Positions 62,685 to 64,000 of a stretch of DNA of 64,000 nt are shown in pieces. The DNA lies in contig CATOTG010000006.1 in NCBI GenBank assembly GCA_951813015.1, positions 310,001 through 374,000 on the forward strand, given 5' to 3'. Position 1 is the stretch's first letter; every line of letters starts with the position of its first letter. A program made the position numbers and the translations under genes. The notes beneath the pieces are model-generated. The model made no database searches, had not been told where the DNA came from, and saw only the letters and a list, made by a program, of their open reading frames with translations. This DNA is from an uncultured Thermoanaerobaculia bacterium. Lineage in GTDB: Bacteria > Acidobacteriota > Thermoanaerobaculia > Multivoradales > Multivoraceae.

Positions 62685-63764
62685 ATGAAGGCCACACATC
62701 TGAGGCTCGGCATTGCATGCACACTGCTGATTGGCGTGATTGGCGCCTGTGCAACCGCCCCGGACGGGGAGACCGAACCGGCATCGGACACAGAAGCAGC
62801 GGCATCCTCGCCGGAACCCGCTCCGAGCTACTCGCCCGAATCGCGCGATCTCGTCCAGGCCGACATCGAGCGGCTGATGGAGGAACTCTCCAACTGGGGC
62901 CGCTGGGGCGACGACGACCAATTGGGGACGGCCAACCTGATCACCCCGGAAAAGCGCCTCGAGGCTCTGGCGCTGGCGACGGAGGGCATCTCCGTCTCGC
63001 TCGCCCATCCCCTGATCATCGAGGAAGCCGTCGACGTGCCGTTCCCGTTCGAGCGCGCGATCCTGGGGCTCCCCGATCCCGACGAGGAGCCGGCGTTTCG
63101 CGGCGGCGTCAGCGATCGCTACGAGATCAGCTACCACGGCTACTCGCACAGCCACATCGACGCCCTGTGCCACATCCTCTACAAGGGGAAGATGTACAAC
63201 GGCTACTCGCAGGACACGGTGACCGCGGAGGGCTGCACGCGTTCTTCGATCTTCAACCTCCGGGGCGGCATCGTCACGCGGGGCATCGTGTTCGACATCC
63301 CGCGCCTCAAGGGCGTGCCGTACCTGGAACCGGGGACGCCCATCTACACCGAGGACCTCGAGGCCTTCGAGGAGATGGCTGGACTCCGCGTCCGTGCCGG
63401 CGACGCCGTCTTCATTCGCACCGGGCGCTGGGCGCGGCGCGCCGAGCTCGGGCCCTGGGCCGTGTCGCAGCACGCGGCTGGCCTCCACGCCTCGACGATG
63501 CCGTGGGTTCGCTCCCGCGACATCTCGTTCATCGGCTCCGATGCGGCGCTCGACGTCGTTCCCTCGCTGGTGGAGGGCGTCGACCTTCCGGTTCACGTCC
63601 TGACGATCGTCGCGATGGGCATCGACATCTTCGACAACCAGGACCTCGAGGCCGTCGCCGAGACGGCGGCCGAGCTGGGTCGCTGGGAGTTCCTGCTCGT
63701 GGCGGGGCCGCTGGCCGTCGAAACCGGAACCGGCTCGCCGGTCAACGCACTGGCGATCTTTTGA
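62685..63764 (+). CDS. Cyclase-family lipoprotein (kynurenine formamidase-like)
   Basis: A 359-residue protein. ATG 62685 is chosen because GGAGGA lies at 62673-62678 and the N-terminus becomes a lipoprotein signal (LRLGIACTLLIGVIGACA, lipobox IGAC). An acidic Ala/Glu/Pro linker leads to the cyclase domain: WGDDDQLGTANLITPEKRLE, YHGYSHSHIDALCHILYKGK (metal His/Asp motif), VTRGIVFDIPRLKGV, GDAVFIRTGRWARR and HVLTIVAMGIDIFDN. Probably anchored in the periplasm. The substrate is unknown. Confidence 0.88.
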   Translation: MKATHLRLGIACTLLIGVIGACATAPDGETEPASDTEAAASSPEPAPSYSPESRDLVQADIERLMEELSNWGRWGDDDQLGTANLITPEKRLEALALATEGISVSLAHPLIIEEAVDVPFPFERAILGLPDPDEEPAFRGGVSDRYEISYHGYSHSHIDALCHILYKGKMYNGYSQDTVTAEGCTRSSIFNLRGGIVTRGIVFDIPRLKGVPYLEPGTPIYTEDLEAFEEMAGLRVRAGDAVFIRTGRWARRAELGPWAVSQHAAGLHASTMPWVRSRDISFIGSDAALDVVPSLVEGVDLPVHVLTIVAMGIDIFDNQDLEAVAETAAELGRWEFLLVAGPLAVETGTGSPVNALAIF

Positions 63765-63835
63765 GGGTTGCCACAAGATCGACTTCGCGATCGTCCCTGC
63801 GACGGTCGGCGACGCAATCACTGAAGGAGAGACGT

Positions 63836-63916
63836 TTGATCGATTTCGAGATTCCACAAGAGACAAGGGCCGTGCGCGCCAAGGTGCGCGAGTTCGTCCA
63901 GCAGGGCTGGCGCTAG
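63836..63916 (+). pseudogene. N-terminal stub of an acyl-CoA dehydrogenase
   Basis: TTG 63836 with GAAGGAG upstream opens IDFEIPQETRAVRAKVREFV, the standard first helix of acyl-CoA dehydrogenases, but a TAG follows after 26 codons (63914-63916). The downstream sequence does not continue the family. Likely a remnant of a deleted gene that still carries its ribosome-binding site. Confidence 0.65.
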
Positions 63917-63931
63917 AATCACCTCCACTGT

Positions 63932-64000
63932 GATGAACGACACGCAGAGCGCAAGCGAACCTGTGACGGCGCCGACTCGGGCGGAGCACGCGGCCGGGAT
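63932..64000 (+). CDS. Start of a gene cut by the right window edge
   Basis: ATG 63932 opens NDTQSASEPVTAPTRAEHAAG and stays open to the edge (23 codons). Too short to assign. No good ribosome-binding site is seen, though CACCTCC precedes it. Confidence 0.3.

Overview
The window is GC-rich, densely coded DNA from a Gram-negative bacterium. It carries two large TonB-dependent receptors, one with an N-terminal carboxypeptidase-regulatory-like domain, a c-type multihaem protein, and a VWFA protein of the kind described from Acidobacteriota. I infer an Acidobacteriota-like, probably uncultured genome; this rests on protein style only. No rRNA, tRNA or CRISPR array was seen.

Layout. 0-2.3 kb: a trypsin-like protease cut by the left edge, a protein with a HEPN-type RNxxxH motif and a conserved hypothetical. 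2.5-4.1 kb (minus): a coupled trio of SCP2-like protein, membrane protein and alpha/beta hydrolase. 4.2-7.4 kb (plus): four overlapping genes (two MaoC hydratases, class III CoA-transferase, HpcH/HpaI CoA lyase) suited to C5 dicarboxyl-CoA (mesaconyl/itaconyl/citramalyl) chemistry. 7.4-13.3 kb: a patch rich in toxin-antitoxin-like genes (UPF0175-like, HicA-like/HTH, VapBC, AbrB) with gene fragments, a D-aminoacylase-like lipoprotein and a coiled-coil protein containing a 33-bp coding repeat. 13.8-18.1 kb: a double DsbA-like protein and a His-rich TonB receptor, each flanked by copies of one palindromic repeat family. 18.4-33.1 kb: a yejABEF-type peptide/microcin-C-like ABC importer whose yejA is separated from yejBEF by an oppositely oriented block with a decayed Phd/PIN pair and a complete type I Zorya anti-phage system (zorABCD). 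33.5-47.9 kb: a large Ig-like/regulatory-domain secreted protein, a second TonB receptor, a dihaem cytochrome, an SDR, a frameshifted PEP-synthase/rifampin-phosphotransferase-like enzyme and a VWFA-TPR-TonB_C protein. 48.2-53.5 kb: an AAA ATPase/TOPRIM pair, a broken ABC exporter and two unknown genes. 53.9-58.7 kb: a sugar/polyol catabolic operon (TetR, PfkB kinase, epimerase fused to class I aldolase, cyclase). 58.7 kb to the end: metallophosphatase, formylglycine-generating enzyme, DUF3604 protein, a cyclase-family lipoprotein and an acyl-CoA dehydrogenase stub.

The most unusual signal is a family of GC-rich structured repeats (near 20.05, 21.3, 41.1 and 56.7 kb). They are built from ~70-nt two-hairpin units whose stems differ between copies by compensatory base changes. 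One copy lies in frame inside the N-terminus of YejE and another joins an epimerase to an aldolase in one open frame. A related family (13.6, 15.4, 18.3 kb) separates single genes, and solo hairpins lie inside linkers of the DsbA-like protein. No mobilising enzyme for them is visible here.
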